Assembly (NCBI RefSeq): GCF_000350225.1
Contig: NW_005179320.1
Location: forward strand, 1-64,000
Reading direction: 5' to 3'
DNA: 64,000 nucleotides
DNA from: Chondrus crispus
Taxonomy: Eukaryota > Rhodophyta > Florideophyceae > Gigartinales > Gigartinaceae
Every line of letters starts with the position of its first letter. Within the stretch, counting starts at the first letter, position 1. The position numbers and the translations under genes are program-made. Positions 39,951 to 50,540 of this stretch are shown here, one piece after another. Under the pieces are notes generated by a model that worked only from the letters and a program-made list of their open reading frames with translations, was not told where the DNA came from and searched no databases.

Positions 39951-40934
39951 TGTTGAAACGGCGCTTAGTTCTGATGAATATCGCGGCCTAGCATGAAGGA
40001 GCGAAGAGTTTACATCAGGCTTGATAAGAGGCGCTTCGCTGGTGTGAGCGCTACCCAAGTCTTGACTCCACTTGCCCCAAAACCTTTCCTCCGCGCTCGC
40101 CAAGAGGCCAACGCAGCTTCCATTGCCCTTAACATAGCGCACCCTCGGAATGCGGTAGCGAACCATAAGCTCTGCCAAAAGAACGAGCTTTGGAAGGACA
40201 GTGATTTCTTCCATCTCCTCTCCTCGACTCTGGATTTCGTCGACGGCCTGCCAGACGTCGGCCTGCGAAAACACACCACCCTTTCTACTCGCTGCTAGTG
40301 CAAACATACTGGCATCACTCCCTATCCCCAAGACGACAGCCCCCCTCTCCAGACGCGAAGCAAGAACCTCTCCCGGCGAACCCGCAAGACGTGCAATGTA
40401 CTCCTTCAAAACGCAAACAGACCTGTCTCGTCGATACACAGCACGAACCGAGCTGCTCCCCAGCGCAATTGCCCTGACATGAAATGCGGCGTCCCCCTGC
40501 ATCGCCCACTGGGTGCTGGCACCGCCCGAATCCCACACGACGACATCATGTCGGAACGCGCAGGGCGAATAAGCAAGCATGGCCGACGCGAAGGCGAGGG
40601 CGCCTTCGGTCTCGGGGTCAAGGATGTGGACAGGAAGCGGAAGCGAGGTGAGATACAGATGGCCGTTGCGGGCAGTACGGAAGACGGCGGTGGCGACGGC
40701 AGTGCAGGCGCTAGGGCGATAGGTAAGGGCTAAGGCGTGCAGACGGTGGAAGGCGAGGCGTGAGGCGCGCAGGGCAGCGGGGGGGAGATGGCGCGTGTCG
40801 GAGAGGGCATCGGCTAAGGCGACGCGGATGGAGGTGGACAACAGGATGGTTGGGGCGGCGTTTGGCGAAGTCAGGGCGACGACGAGCTTATGGTGGGAGG
40901 AACCTAGGTCGAAGGCGGCCCGGACAACGGACAT
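39939..40934 (-). CDS. Ppx/GppA-type phosphatase (exopolyphosphatase-like)
   Basis: The first ATG (40934) gives 331 aa; the frame extends to 41027 only from a GTG. The ASKHA fold is shown by the phosphate-1 loop AAFDLGSSHHKLVVAL (residues 6-21) and the phosphate-2 loop VVVWDSGGASTQWAM. The helical motif ILDPETEGALAFASAM resembles the Ppx/GppA ExE region (ISGxEEA). The protein is shorter than bacterial Ppx (about 500 aa) and lacks its C-terminal HD-like part, so it corresponds to the catalytic two-domain core only. Possible substrates are polyphosphate or (p)ppGpp-like nucleotides. Its last codons are inside a perfect hairpin, so the C-terminus may have been altered when the hairpin formed. 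Confidence 0.75.
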   Translation of the reverse strand: MSVVRAAFDLGSSHHKLVVALTSPNAAPTILLSTSIRVALADALSDTRHLPPAALRASRLAFHRLHALALTYRPSACTAVATAVFRTARNGHLYLTSLPLPVHILDPETEGALAFASAMLAYSPCAFRHDVVVWDSGGASTQWAMQGDAAFHVRAIALGSSSVRAVYRRDRSVCVLKEYIARLAGSPGEVLASRLERGAVVLGIGSDASMFALAASRKGGVFSQADVWQAVDEIQSRGEEMEEITVLPKLVLLAELMVRYRIPRVRYVKGNGSCVGLLASAEERFWGKWSQDLGSAHTSEAPLIKPDVNSSLLHARPRYSSELSAVSTFQT

Positions 40935-41063
40935 GGCGGCACGGAGTGTTGGCGGGGATGCTGCGGTGGCGACAAAAAGGTTGGCTGTCGTGGGGGTTGA
41001 TATTGTTGAAAAGAGGTTATCCTCCACCTGGGGGTGGAGTCGAGGAAAATAGTGGCACCCTTG

Positions 41064-41091
41064 GGTACCGTACGGATGGTACCGTACGGAT
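41064..41091. repeat. Two tandem copies of a 14 bp palindromic unit
   Basis: GGTACCGTACGGAT is repeated twice without change. It lies 130 bp upstream of the Ppx/GppA-like start and could be a regulatory site, but no known binding site is recognised. Confidence 0.6.
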
Positions 41092-41405
41092 GGGAGCGGA
41101 GGCTAGTTCTTTGTTGTCCAAAGGGTAGACGCGCGGTGAATGTATCGATGGACGCAGTGGATACTTTCGTGCAGGCCAACATATTGGATATTTGACGATA
41201 CAACTTGTATCGTATACAGTATTGTAGGGGTCTTCAAGCGTTTATCATACTAAGATATTATAGCTTTAACGGGGTCAAAATCACAGGTTTCGCCGTTCCA
41301 ACATCTCCGGCTCCACTACGTTACGCCGTCACGGTTTCGCCCATGTCACTCACTCTTTCCCCCTCCCCCTCCTCACACCCCTGTTTTCGCCGTACGATTT
41401 TGTCC

Positions 41406-41460
41406 CCCACCCCTCCAAATACCACTTTTCTGGCAGGAAGGTGGTATTCGGAGGGGTGGG
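41406..41460. repeat. Imperfect hairpin, 23 bp arms
   Basis: Bases 41406-41428 (starting CCCACCCCTCC) pair with 41438-41460 with two mismatches and a loop of nine bases. It is followed by a second weaker stem, TATATTG...CAATATA (41461-41495). Confidence 0.75.
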
Positions 41461-41954
41461 TATATTGCAGCTGGAAGTTCCTGCTACAATATACAATTGT
41501 AACTTTCCTAATTCCGAAATATCTCGGAACGAATGCGCATTGCCATCCAATTGGCTACTTGTGCCTGGCCAAGAGACACATGGCGTATCAAACGAGCCTT
41601 CCATTGGGCGATGCACTCCTTTGCAAATCAAAAATTAAGAATTAATGCAATGGAGCTGCTTCCGGACACACCTCAAAACTTTGCGGTGTGTGCGGAAGCA
41701 GAGGCAGCTTTGAGGCTCAAAGTGCATCCCCAAACTCGTAAACCGTCGCACATTGTGACACATGGGATAGAGCAGCCGCACACGGTCACAAGCATTCCAT
41801 GTCACGCTGCCTCGCACAGGCGAGCCGTTGAGAGACGCGGCAGCGTGCCGCGCGCCCCCTCCGTTGGCCCCGGCCTCCACCTCGACAACGAGCCGGAGAA
41901 CCCGCTCGCCAGAACGGGGCGAGCCAGGTGGGTGCGGGTGCAAACCAAAACGAC

Positions 41955-42328
41955 GGAAACGACGGCAATCCAATCAAGTGTTGCCAACTTCTTTCGCAAT
42001 TTTGCATCCTATCTTACTATTGGTTGTTGCATCCTTTTTATTTTTCTCTCTTCCTTCTGTCCACCGCGTTCACACTCGCTGCATCCGCTCGCTGTGCAGC
42101 ACCCTTGCGCGTTGCGACGCTCCACGCATGGGCGCCCGTGACAAAAGTCCCTCCATCGCTTCGAGTCAACTGCTTCCATCGCGAACGCTTTAGCTTTCAC
42201 ACTTGTGATTCGCTACCCTCAGAATCCTCACACAACTCTGTGAAATCCCCAATGCCAATACAGTAGCAAGATAGGATGCAAAATTGCGAAAGAAGTTGGC
42301 GACACTTAATTGCATTGCCGTCGTTTCC
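41955..42328. repeat. 374 bp inverted-repeat structure (MITE-like)
   Basis: Bases 41955-42023 and 42255-42328 are inverted copies of about 70 bp with only a few differences (shared cores GCCAACTTCTTTCGCAATTT and TGCATCCTATCTT). They enclose 231 bp without a gene. The outer ends are GGAAACGACGGCAAT. A repeat of CGGAAACGACGG type in the flank (41951) makes target duplication hard to define. It may be a long-TIR MITE or a single inverted duplication. Confidence 0.75.
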
Positions 42329-42628
42329 TACAGTATTGTCTCTCAGTATCAACCTCGACCATTCTGCATTGATGCAGAGATGCAAGCAAACGAGAATCTG
42401 CTTCACCCATAGGTGTAGATACGACGAATCTGCATTCTTGCTTTGAGGACCACTCGCTGCTATCTAAAGTATGTACCTAGTTGTTCGCCGGCAAGACTAT
42501 TGCTTTATCCTATGCTGTTCGCGTGCCAGTACGACACGGCATGAACCATATGTTTTCTTTGCAAAACATCGCATACCAAAGCAGGACCCCACTCCTTCGT
42601 CGGAATGAACCAACAGATTCCTCTCTGC

Positions 42629-43525
42629 TCATCTCTCTATTTTCAGCGCCCTACCGCCCTGCCCTGCTACTGTTCCCAGATCTCTTAGCAAATCTTCCTG
42701 CATCACCTCGGGATCCACCACCATCTCCTCATCTCCAGCATGTCGTTCTGCTTCCAACTCTGACTTCTCATATTCTGTTACATTGTACACCTTCCCGCCC
42801 GTAGCTGAAGCGACGATAAGCCCAATTAGAGCCACAAGGACAAGAGCACCAACCAAGACCCCTGCCAGCCACCCTGGTGTCAGTCCTGAAGACGATACAA
42901 TGCTCGCGCTTTTATGCGCAAATGCCGACCGCCCGCCCTCAATGGCAATGGTATCGTCCACGCTCACTTCTTCTGCGAAGATGCAGCCTCGAAGAGACCC
43001 GCTTCGGATGTATATGTCCAGCCGACGTGGAAATGACAAAGAAGCTTCCTCTGAGACGGAGACGAAGTATTCTGCTTGAAGGGAAGATGTTGTAAATCTT
43101 GTCGCATTAAATAGACCCCAGTTTGAAGTATCCGTCGATGTGTTGCTTGCAAAACAAGTTATGATAGCACTGTTCAGCTCTTCCGTGAAGTTGCCCTCCG
43201 ATATAATGAGGCTCAAAAGTAGCTGCACCATGCGATCCGGTTGCTCCGGTAGATCAACCAAGACGGCAGTGTCTTTGTATTCCTTCACAGTTCGGAGCGA
43301 AAAGCAATCTCTCAAATGCTCGAAAAAGAGCCGCAAATCGGTTGCAGCATTGATAACAGTAGTGGTCGTTCTTCGTAAGAAGTGAATCTCTGTGTCTCCA
43401 TACTTGCCTATCTTGTTCTTATCGATCACCGCTCCGAGCATCCCCGGCATGTCACAAGTACATAATATCAATAGAAGGTTGAGACACAGCAATGATCTCC
43501 CTTTATTCTTTCTCAGCGCAAACAT
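42629..43525 (-). CDS. Unknown single-pass type I membrane protein
   Basis: The ATG at 43525 gives 298 aa. The N-terminus is a signal peptide (RSLLCLNLLLILCTCDMPGM, cleavage probably near residue 30). The ectodomain (about 30-215) has several NxT/NxS sequons and a few cysteines but no recognised domain. A strong transmembrane helix (GWLAGVLVGALVLVALIGLI, about 218-238) leads to an acidic cytoplasmic tail (KSELEAERHAGDEEMVVDPE). It is probably a plasma-membrane or endomembrane receptor-like or structural protein of restricted distribution. There is no intron. Start and frame are clear; the function is not. Confidence 0.65.
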   Translation of the reverse strand: MFALRKNKGRSLLCLNLLLILCTCDMPGMLGAVIDKNKIGKYGDTEIHFLRRTTTTVINAATDLRLFFEHLRDCFSLRTVKEYKDTAVLVDLPEQPDRMVQLLLSLIISEGNFTEELNSAIITCFASNTSTDTSNWGLFNATRFTTSSLQAEYFVSVSEEASLSFPRRLDIYIRSGSLRGCIFAEEVSVDDTIAIEGGRSAFAHKSASIVSSSGLTPGWLAGVLVGALVLVALIGLIVASATGGKVYNVTEYEKSELEAERHAGDEEMVVDPEVMQEDLLRDLGTVAGQGGRALKIER

Positions 43526-44730
43526 GTTTGATCCCTCTCAAACCCTCAAAAGTTGTTCCCTTTATGAAACTTCTTGGATGATATTATATGCGCTTAGTCT
43601 TCACAGCCCATGAATGGAATTCGTTTCATGGAAGCAGAATTTTCCGTTTAGGGATACGAAAGTAAAATAACATTTGCGATGCCGCGGCTGCTTCTTCTGT
43701 TGAGAGGAAACAATGATCTAGCTCTAGAGTGTGTCACTGAATCGAAGGGGAAGGCTGAAATTTTCTCTTTGTATCGGCTTTTGTCAGTCGGTCAAATATT
43801 TCAAACTCAACACTAACCGATTCCTAGCCGCCCAAGCTTTTTGTCAGTCTTTCCTTGTTACGCATGGTCTATAAACATGCTACGCCTGCATGTTTCTTTT
43901 TCGTTTGCGCAAATATTGCAAAACGTATATCTAGCCATCCTTGACTGGGAACTGATCCCGCAGAAAATTTCCGTAATCACTCTTTCATTGCGTTATGGAG
44001 ATGAATATAAGAGTATGTGCAGCTCAACTAGTGGCCTGGGCGAGATAAAAACAGTAGGTAATTTTGAACAGTAGCTGTAAGCGGATTCTCTACAGAATCG
44101 AGTGACATCCGATAGTCCTAATAAATGTTCCAGAATGCGAGAATGGCATCTGAAACACTATTCAGACCTTGCAAGTTTGAGCACGTTGTCCCTCAATCTG
44201 CACCTTTGGACGATAGAAAAGAGTTCATTTCTAAACTTCGGTAGTTGCCTCGAAGGCGTGACAAGTTGAACAACCACGCAGGGGACTAAATGAGACTTAG
44301 ACCCCATAATGCTCGAAAGCTCTTCCTCACAAGGGCTTGAAATTGAGCATAAACAAGATCGTTGTCACCGCACAATATCAATCTCGACAATATTATGACC
44401 TTTGGCCGCGTATCACACGCTCAGATGTCTAATGTTGAGGCACAAGGCATGGCGAGGAACCGAAACGTTTGTGTTCTTTCGCGGGGAATAAGTACAATAA
44501 GAATAGAATTCTCGGCAAGTGCCCCGCCTGCTTTGTAGCAGAAGTGCAGACCCATGTTACATACTCTACTTGAAAATCTAAATCAGGATTGTTTATCTTC
44601 GGTCTTTCTAAGTCAGCTGCAGTTTCGGGGCGTGAGAGCCCTAATTCTTTACTTCCGGACACATGATGGTATCCCATGCGAATAACAGATTCACAGAATA
44701 AAGAAGTAAAATATTAGCAATCCATCAACA
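43526..44730. other. Intergenic region without supported gene
   Basis: This 1.2 kb AT-richer stretch has only short ORFs on both strands, none with family resemblance or coding-like composition. Confidence 0.3.
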
Positions 44731-45231
44731 TCAATACTTTGGCATTGGCCATTGATTCGGCTCATGAACGAGGGGAGATCCAAGCAGTCTCTTGCATAGC
44801 GAGGTCAGAAGCGCGTTTTTCTTGACCAAGAAGCCAATTTGATGTTTTAGTTCATCTACTTTCATGCGTGGAAACTGCCTGCTTACTTCTGCTTCCCGCC
44901 GACTTGCAATTTGAGCGAGCGACCCTTTTTGGGGCTTTTCCACTGCACCTTGTTTCAGTCTTGAGCGCAACAACAGTTTCTTTTTGTTTGCCCTGTGCAT
45001 GGCGGCACTGATCTCATTCGTCCATAGTTCTTGCAAAACAAGTGTTGGGACGCTTGCGATGAGAGCTGCGGTGCGCTCCAATTGCGGATCCGACCATTGT
45101 GAATTTTGAGATATACTTGTAAGGCTCCCCGAGAGCGTTGCGTTTTGTGTTCCGTGGAACTCCAGTTCCGTGGTTTCGAGAAGTTCTTGAGATTCGAGAA
45201 GGTCAGTTTTTGACCGGGACGAATTCATCAT
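44731..45231 (-). CDS. Hypothetical 166-aa protein
   Basis: The start is the first of two adjacent ATGs (45231). The N-terminal third is Ser/Thr/Leu/Glu-rich and likely disordered. Residues about 50-110 form amphipathic helices with a basic segment (HRANKKKLLLRSRLKQG). The C-terminal part (RMKVDELKHQIGFLVKKNAL, then LTSLCKRLLGSPL) looks like a short coiled coil. No known family is recognised. The regular helix pattern and ATG start favour a real gene over chance, but its isolation between long empty stretches leaves doubt. Confidence 0.45.
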   Translation of the reverse strand: MMNSSRSKTDLLESQELLETTELEFHGTQNATLSGSLTSISQNSQWSDPQLERTAALIASVPTLVLQELWTNEISAAMHRANKKKLLLRSRLKQGAVEKPQKGSLAQIASRREAEVSRQFPRMKVDELKHQIGFLVKKNALLTSLCKRLLGSPLVHEPNQWPMPKY

Positions 45232-46682
45232 CCCAGTGGAAGAACACGGGTGGGCTCAAACTGGCTTTGGCAACTACGCAAGATTCTTTCTTTTTCTGAA
45301 ATTGTCATGGAACGGTCAAGAGCTGGTGTTTGTGGACACACCTTCTTCCGTTCCGCTCTTATAGAAGGATGAGAGGATTAGTAGATCGAGATAGCTATGA
45401 TATTGTGGTTTCTCTCAAAATGGACACTATTGGATACACGGCTCTGTCCGTTTTGGGGTTGAAAATATTCTACAAATGCGGGAACTGCTCTGCGGGTCGG
45501 ATCCTTGCCAGCAGAGGGAGAAAGGCCTTCTAGTATTCAGGAGGGGCTGGAGACTCAGAGGACCGACGGCCCAATGCAAGGAGCATCTTTTTCCATGGCG
45601 AGATCCGGATGTCCCTCAAACGTCAGTATATCTACGTCGAATGAGTTGCTTCTATTGATAGCCATGGCACACAAACTATTTGACAAGCGGAGTCACAGCA
45701 ATGTACACAGTTTCTTCGCCATGCGGTGTAGTCGGAAGACCCTAGACATTTGACTGGACGGTGAAGAAGAGCACTGCTAACCACTAGATGCAGTCAAGTT
45801 ACAGTACAGCAGTTCCGTTCTTGATACCACCTGGAAAGCATTAAAGGCTAATCAATCTCCAACTCTGAATGACTCTATTGGAATTACACGTAGGCATTAC
45901 TGCAACTGCATATTACATATATTAAAACAATGGAATAGCTTGTCGCAATGGACAATGATGGCGCCACTTTCTCCTTGCACCGGCGGACAACACGTGCTTT
46001 GCATGAATATGCGCCACTGTACGATCATGCAGCACACGCTCCAAACTTACTTGGCAGTAATAATAATCGTGGTATCTTGTTGCCGAGGCTTCTGTGAGCA
46101 AACCATGACTCTCCGCAGAGTTTTCCTGGCTCGAACAGTACGATACATGTTTAATCGTGAGACATCATTATTAATTCATTAACGTTGTGCGGGCGGGCTT
46201 CATCTCTCCGTACTTTCCACGAAAACTGGCCAAGATGGGCATCGTTGTTAAAGGACAAAACCGTGACGCAAGTTCTGGAACTTGCGTCATGTTTTTTTCT
46301 CATTCAAATACTGAAGTATGGCGTTATATATTCACAGTATGCATGTAAGCAGATCAGTGGCCCAGGCAGTCTCACTGAATAGATATAAGGTTTGTGTAGT
46401 GCGCTCTGCAACTCCGATGCGAGGAGGTGAAACTGCCAAAATTCCTCTTCCAAACCCAAGCTGTCGCTATAAAAAAAAAATTAACATGCGTGCACCTGGG
46501 AGTCATTGTTTGGCATCGGATTGGTTATATTTTTGAGACTGAAGGAACGGTAGTGCCTGTGCCCAACTTGAATCCAGGAAAGGAAACAGCAGTTTGATAG
46601 TCTTGCTATCCGAAAACAGGTCTGCACACACACACTGACCTTTCTGCGTTGGCTTTTGTGAATGCCAATCATTGCAGGTTCC
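45232..46682. other. Intergenic region without supported gene
   Basis: No ORF of convincing composition is present. A short palindrome TGACGCAAGTTC-TG-GAACTTGCGTCA lies at 46,263-46,288. Confidence 0.3.
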
Positions 46683-46824
46683 ACCGTGAACGACAATCAA
46701 ACGAGAATCCTGTTCAAGGGCCAATATGTCGAGCTAGTACGCGTCTCTGTCCTCTCACCGTGAACAACAATCAAACGAGAACGCTGTTCAAGTGCCAATA
46801 TGTCGAGCTAGTATGCGTCTCTGG
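46683..46824. repeat. Tandem duplication of a 74 bp unit
   Basis: The unit beginning ACCGTGAAC at 46683 is repeated from 46757 with about five differences over 68 bases, sharing CAATATGTCGAGCTAGTA and CAATCAAACGAGAA. The unit has no long open frame and no recognised function. Confidence 0.85.
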
Positions 46825-48073
46825 ATGTGGACATCCCAGAAAATTGTGTGATACGAAGAACAGTTTCTCTTGCTTCGTTTGGTGGTGTGGGCACTGTGGA
46901 CACTACAGATGTACCGGAACACTGTTTAGGGTTGGCAGAATTACTGTACCCCTCGAAGTAAGAATTACGGTACGCGTCATCGTATTTGTCTAACTCTGAT
47001 AAGTCTCATTCGCTAACTCTCTTTCACCCGTCACTGGCTGTTCCCGCACATCATAGGAGCGCTTGCTCAAGATTGCTTGCGGGTGCGGCAACAACTGAAC
47101 CACTTCCTACTCATTTGTATTCAATGACGCCGCGCACAAAATCATTCCCTTTCGAAAGTAATGCAAGCTTTCCCTATCAATTTCGGCGTTGCTCACGCAT
47201 ACGTACATCCCGTTTCTACGATGAGAAGATTATATCTCTGGGTGCGACAAGTCTTTTAAACGATGGAGCCAACGCACCGGTCTATCACATCCAACTTTCT
47301 CGTATTTTATCTTGCCCTCGTTGCACCTTAAGCCTTTAGATGAGGCCTGGTAGCGCCATAAATATTTAGTAATTGAGGTATTTTTTGCGGGGTGAGGGAA
47401 TCCTTTGTAGGCGTATTCCGTGAATGAGTGGGTGACTTCTGTAATTTAGAAGAAGGGAGCACCATTCCCTTTACGTAGAAGTTTATTAAGGCCCTTCTTT
47501 TGACATGTATTTACTTTTGCGTTCTCGCTGCGGTGAGCTCTGCTAGCAGAACCCTCAGTAAGTTACAGTGTTGTCGAGTACCCTTCACGATACTCCATCT
47601 AGCTAGAGTGTCTTTCCGACCGTTAGACCTCATATGAGGACACACGTTATTTTATTTTTTCAAGACAACCAAACTGGCGATTTCACATCTGTTTTTTGAA
47701 ACCAGAAGGCCATCACCACAGGTAAAGCATTTACTTGTCGATTGTAGTGAGAACCAACTCGTTGATACATACAAAGGTGTTTAAAAGAAGAAAGTCAGCT
47801 TACGGTAAGCATTTTTCTTAAAGCAAAATTTAATTCCAGTAGCATAGAAATATTGCGTTGAGGGCTTTCTATTCGGTTTTAACTTTTAAAGGAAGAAAAA
47901 AGTTAAAACCAGTCAATCTACCAAAGAAAAAATGAAACCGTGGCCATCAAAGTTGAAAAGAAATAAAATTCGCAAATTTTATGTGATGATAGCGCTTGGT
48001 CGGATAGACACTCTGCTAGCTAGCCATCCCAGCACAGATCTCATTTGGATGGCAGCCCCGAGAAGTGGATGTA
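46825..48073. other. Intergenic region without supported gene
   Basis: ORFs here are short and unsupported. A perfect CCTCATATGAGG palindrome lies at about 47,628-47,639. A related ATATGAGG sequence occurs at about 48,171-48,178 inside the following MITE, so these short palindromes may be element ends. Confidence 0.3.
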
Positions 48074-48502
48074 CAGTGAACCCTCGCCATCTGAATCCTT
48101 GTTATGTGAATATCCGCGATATGTGCATGCCATTGCTCGGAACGAGCTCCGGAGCGTTGATTGCAGGTCACATATGAGGTATTCATGAATACCACAAGCA
48201 CATCTTAATCATAACAGGCCTCATACAAGAGCATTCTATGAGACAAAACTGAGCTATGATAACTTTATTCATTATAAATGTGGTTCAATTTCCAGTTTTC
48301 CTGGGCAATCGAAAATGGACACACCTCGAACGCGCAAACCAAGCCAAGCAGACCCGCATTACTCAATATTTTGGTTAAAACTTATGGGATTGTTACATAT
48401 TTGGGCTGTATATGAAACATCCTTGGAAACTGATTACAGTATGCACTTTAATTGAATGCGGAAGGAAGCAACCATCCATATTCAGATATCGAGGGTTCAC
48501 TG
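48074..48502. mobile_element. Pogo-type MITE abutting the RNase H2B gene
   Basis: The ends are inverted copies: 48074-48098 starts CAGTGAACCCTCG, and the complement of 48478-48502 starts identically, with 21 of 25 positions matching. The left flank is TA and the right flank CA, so a TA target duplication with one changed base is likely. The 429 bp inside has no transposase. CAGTGAACCCTCG ends are of the Tc1/mariner-pogo kind and differ in sequence from the MITE at 19189. It ends 91 bp before the first ATG of the next gene. Confidence 0.75.
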
Positions 48503-48772
48503 CACAGAACTGTGTCTCCAAAAGGGTCCTTGATTGGTTCGCTCAATACTGTATGTGCGCCGTTTGGAGGAGTAGAAAAATATGGCCTGAAAATGAACAA
48601 GTTTATGCAAACCGAGTTTTTGGCGGGAACTACAAGAAAGCTGTCCTACTCTGCCGTTCGACATTCTCAAAGTCAACAACCACTTTTATTACGAACTTCT
48701 CTTGTCTGTCAGGTGCTCACGACATACATTCGAGAAACAGCAGCTCGTTATGCTCCTGACCTGAGTGACGAC

Positions 48773-49696
48773 ATGGGGGTGCAAAAAAGAGCGGCTGTCG
48801 TCATTCTGCCGACGGAAGCGCTTCCACAAGGCGAGCTGCAGAAGCCGGGCGTGGAACAAACCCTGGCACTAACGCCGATCGAATTCCCCGAAAATGCTAA
48901 GGCCTCCTCCGTCGTGCCTTTGTACATTCTGCGCAAGGAGGAGAAGACGGTGGTATTAGTAGAGCTTGTGCGTTTCAAGTCGCCCTTCGCGTCATGGTTT
49001 TTCGTCCCCGAGGCCGAAGAGCTCGTGCCTGACGTGTGCAGCAACGGAGACGTGACTATGGTGACGCGTGTGGACCCTCTCTTCTGTGCGTTGGTTCTCA
49101 TGGACTCGTTGAGAGAAGTCGGGGACAAACAGGTGTTTCAGCCCCTGGATGCGTTGTGCGTTACTGCTGATGGGACAAATTTAACGGGACTTTGCGACAC
49201 TAGGCAGTTCGAAATGCTTTGTGATGTGAAAGAAGCCGGTGGTGAGAGTTTTTACAAACTCAATGACGAAAAGGCAATGTCGTGGCTGCAGGCGAAACAT
49301 GGGGCTCTGGTAAGGGAGTCGAAGATGAAGTCAGCGGATGCGGTTGGCATCATATCGCAATACGTAACGGCACATTGGGGAAAGCAACTGAGAAAGCAAC
49401 TGCTCGCAGAGGTTGAGAATGTAGACTCTGAGGCTCACAAAGCGGCCAAGAATTCGCATAGCCTTGCTCTCGCAACCATGATGGAAGACGCAGTGGAGAC
49501 GAACCAAGCCATTCTCGCTGAAGAAAGAGACAGGAAAAAGGGCTCTGATAAGTGGTCCGTCAAGAAACCGGTTGCCAAATCGAAGGCGGCGAAAAAGAAG
49601 AAGGAGAAAGCACCAGAGGCCAGCTTCTGGACGGCAAGAGAGAAGTCTTTGGCCAAGAAACGTAACCTGAAACGAAAAAAGACGTCTCCGAAATGA
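48773..49696 (+). CDS. RNASEH2B: Ribonuclease H2 subunit B
   Basis: I chose the ATG at 48773 (MGVQKRAAVVILPTEAL), giving 307 aa; an in-frame ATG at 48593 would add 60 residues, and the frame runs further back only into a MITE. The subunit B pattern is clear: VVLVELVRFKSPFASWFFV, then VTMVTRVDPLFCALVLM (the triple-barrel VDPLF motif), FQPLDALCV, then FYKLNDEKAMSWLQAKHGAL and IISQYVTAHWGKQLRKQL. The C-terminus is strongly basic (KAAKKKKEKA, SLAKKRNLKRKK), with nuclear localisation potential but no clear PIP box. Subunit B scaffolds the catalytic A subunit with C in the heterotrimer that removes ribonucleotides and R-loops from DNA. Confidence 0.82.
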   Translation: MGVQKRAAVVILPTEALPQGELQKPGVEQTLALTPIEFPENAKASSVVPLYILRKEEKTVVLVELVRFKSPFASWFFVPEAEELVPDVCSNGDVTMVTRVDPLFCALVLMDSLREVGDKQVFQPLDALCVTADGTNLTGLCDTRQFEMLCDVKEAGGESFYKLNDEKAMSWLQAKHGALVRESKMKSADAVGIISQYVTAHWGKQLRKQLLAEVENVDSEAHKAAKNSHSLALATMMEDAVETNQAILAEERDRKKGSDKWSVKKPVAKSKAAKKKKEKAPEASFWTAREKSLAKKRNLKRKKTSPK

Positions 49697-49912
49697 GTAC
49701 TGCCGCGCTATTCATGAGGACAAGTTTTGTTTATTCAGGAACATTTTGCTAGCTACGGTGAACAAGAAAAGTGCCTATGGCTTCATCACTGACTGGACGT
49801 TTCCAGGGCGATCACCACGATAGTTGCAGTGGATGCAAAGCGGCCGGGACGCAATAGCCTGCCGATTATAGAGGCTCTGAGCGACGTTAAGATTGAAAGA
49901 CAAGGGCGAAGC

Positions 49913-49963
49913 GTTGGGCAAGATCGTTGGGCAAGATCGTTGGGCAAGATCGTTGGGCAAGAT
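49913..49963. repeat. 13 bp unit repeated about four times
   Basis: GTTGGGCAAGATC is repeated in tandem with no changes in the first three copies, and the fourth is one base short. It lies in the intergenic region between RNase H2B and IST1 copy B. Confidence 0.9.
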
Positions 49964-50526
49964 GGCGTGCGGTGGTGATACTGTAAGTATCTCTATGTAA
50001 TTTAAGTGATCAATTTGCAAATTCGCGGGTCTCGAGTCGAGACCAGGAGCTCAACTGAAGCCGATGCACCGTAGTGTAATTTTGGTGGGATGTACAGTAT
50101 GGTATTTAAGCACACAAGTGGCAGGCGATGCCGGAGTGGGTGGAAGCCTCGCACGCTAGTCGGGGCAGGCGAGGTCGTCACAGCAATGGACGATGACGTG
50201 GATTCCTACTGATTTCCACCGCCAAGCGTCCGTGATCTACCCAGGTGGAATCTACTTTCTCAGTTAAAATACCCGTGCCACACGCCTCCTGGCTGCCACA
50301 ATGCTGGTCTGCTGGACAGTTTGCCCCCGCCCTACGCCACCTCCTTAGCCCCGTTCTTCGATCCTCGCTTGCCCCAACCCCCAACACCTCAGCACGCAAC
50401 GAACCAGCCCCCCCCCCGCCCCCCAACACCTCAGCAGCGCTCCCACACTCACACAGCACACCCATTCATCCCCGCTTTCCTTCCGCCTTCCCTCTATTCC
50501 CCAACCCTCCAACCTTCCTCAAGTAA

Positions 50527-50540
50527 CCCCCCCCCCCCCC
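50527..50540. repeat. C14 tract six bases before the IST1-B ATG
   Basis: A run of 14 cytosines ends six bases before the start codon at 50547. The copy A leader is also C-rich on the coding strand, so a pyrimidine-rich leader seems to be conserved between the copies. Confidence 0.85.

Larger units (their letters stand above)
40935..42628. other. Spacer with palindromes and inverted repeats
   Basis: No ATG-initiated ORF with domain resemblance occurs here. The stretch contains a 14 bp tandem repeat, a 55 bp imperfect hairpin and a 374 bp inverted-repeat structure, listed separately. Confidence 0.35.

Noticed and set aside
41533-42141. 202-codon ORF across the 42 kb inverted repeat
   Set aside because: It starts from a TTG-like codon in noncoding DNA and runs through an inverted-repeat arm; no domain is visible.
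48452-48772. N-terminal extension of RNase H2B from the TTG at 48452
   Set aside because: The first 50 bases lie in a MITE terminal repeat and there is no ATG before 48593; the family domain starts at about 48773.
50125-50195. tRNA-like stretch with GGCGATGCCGGAGTGG and clover-like pairing
   Set aside because: No consistent acceptor stem and no GTTCRA T-loop sequence were found in the right place.
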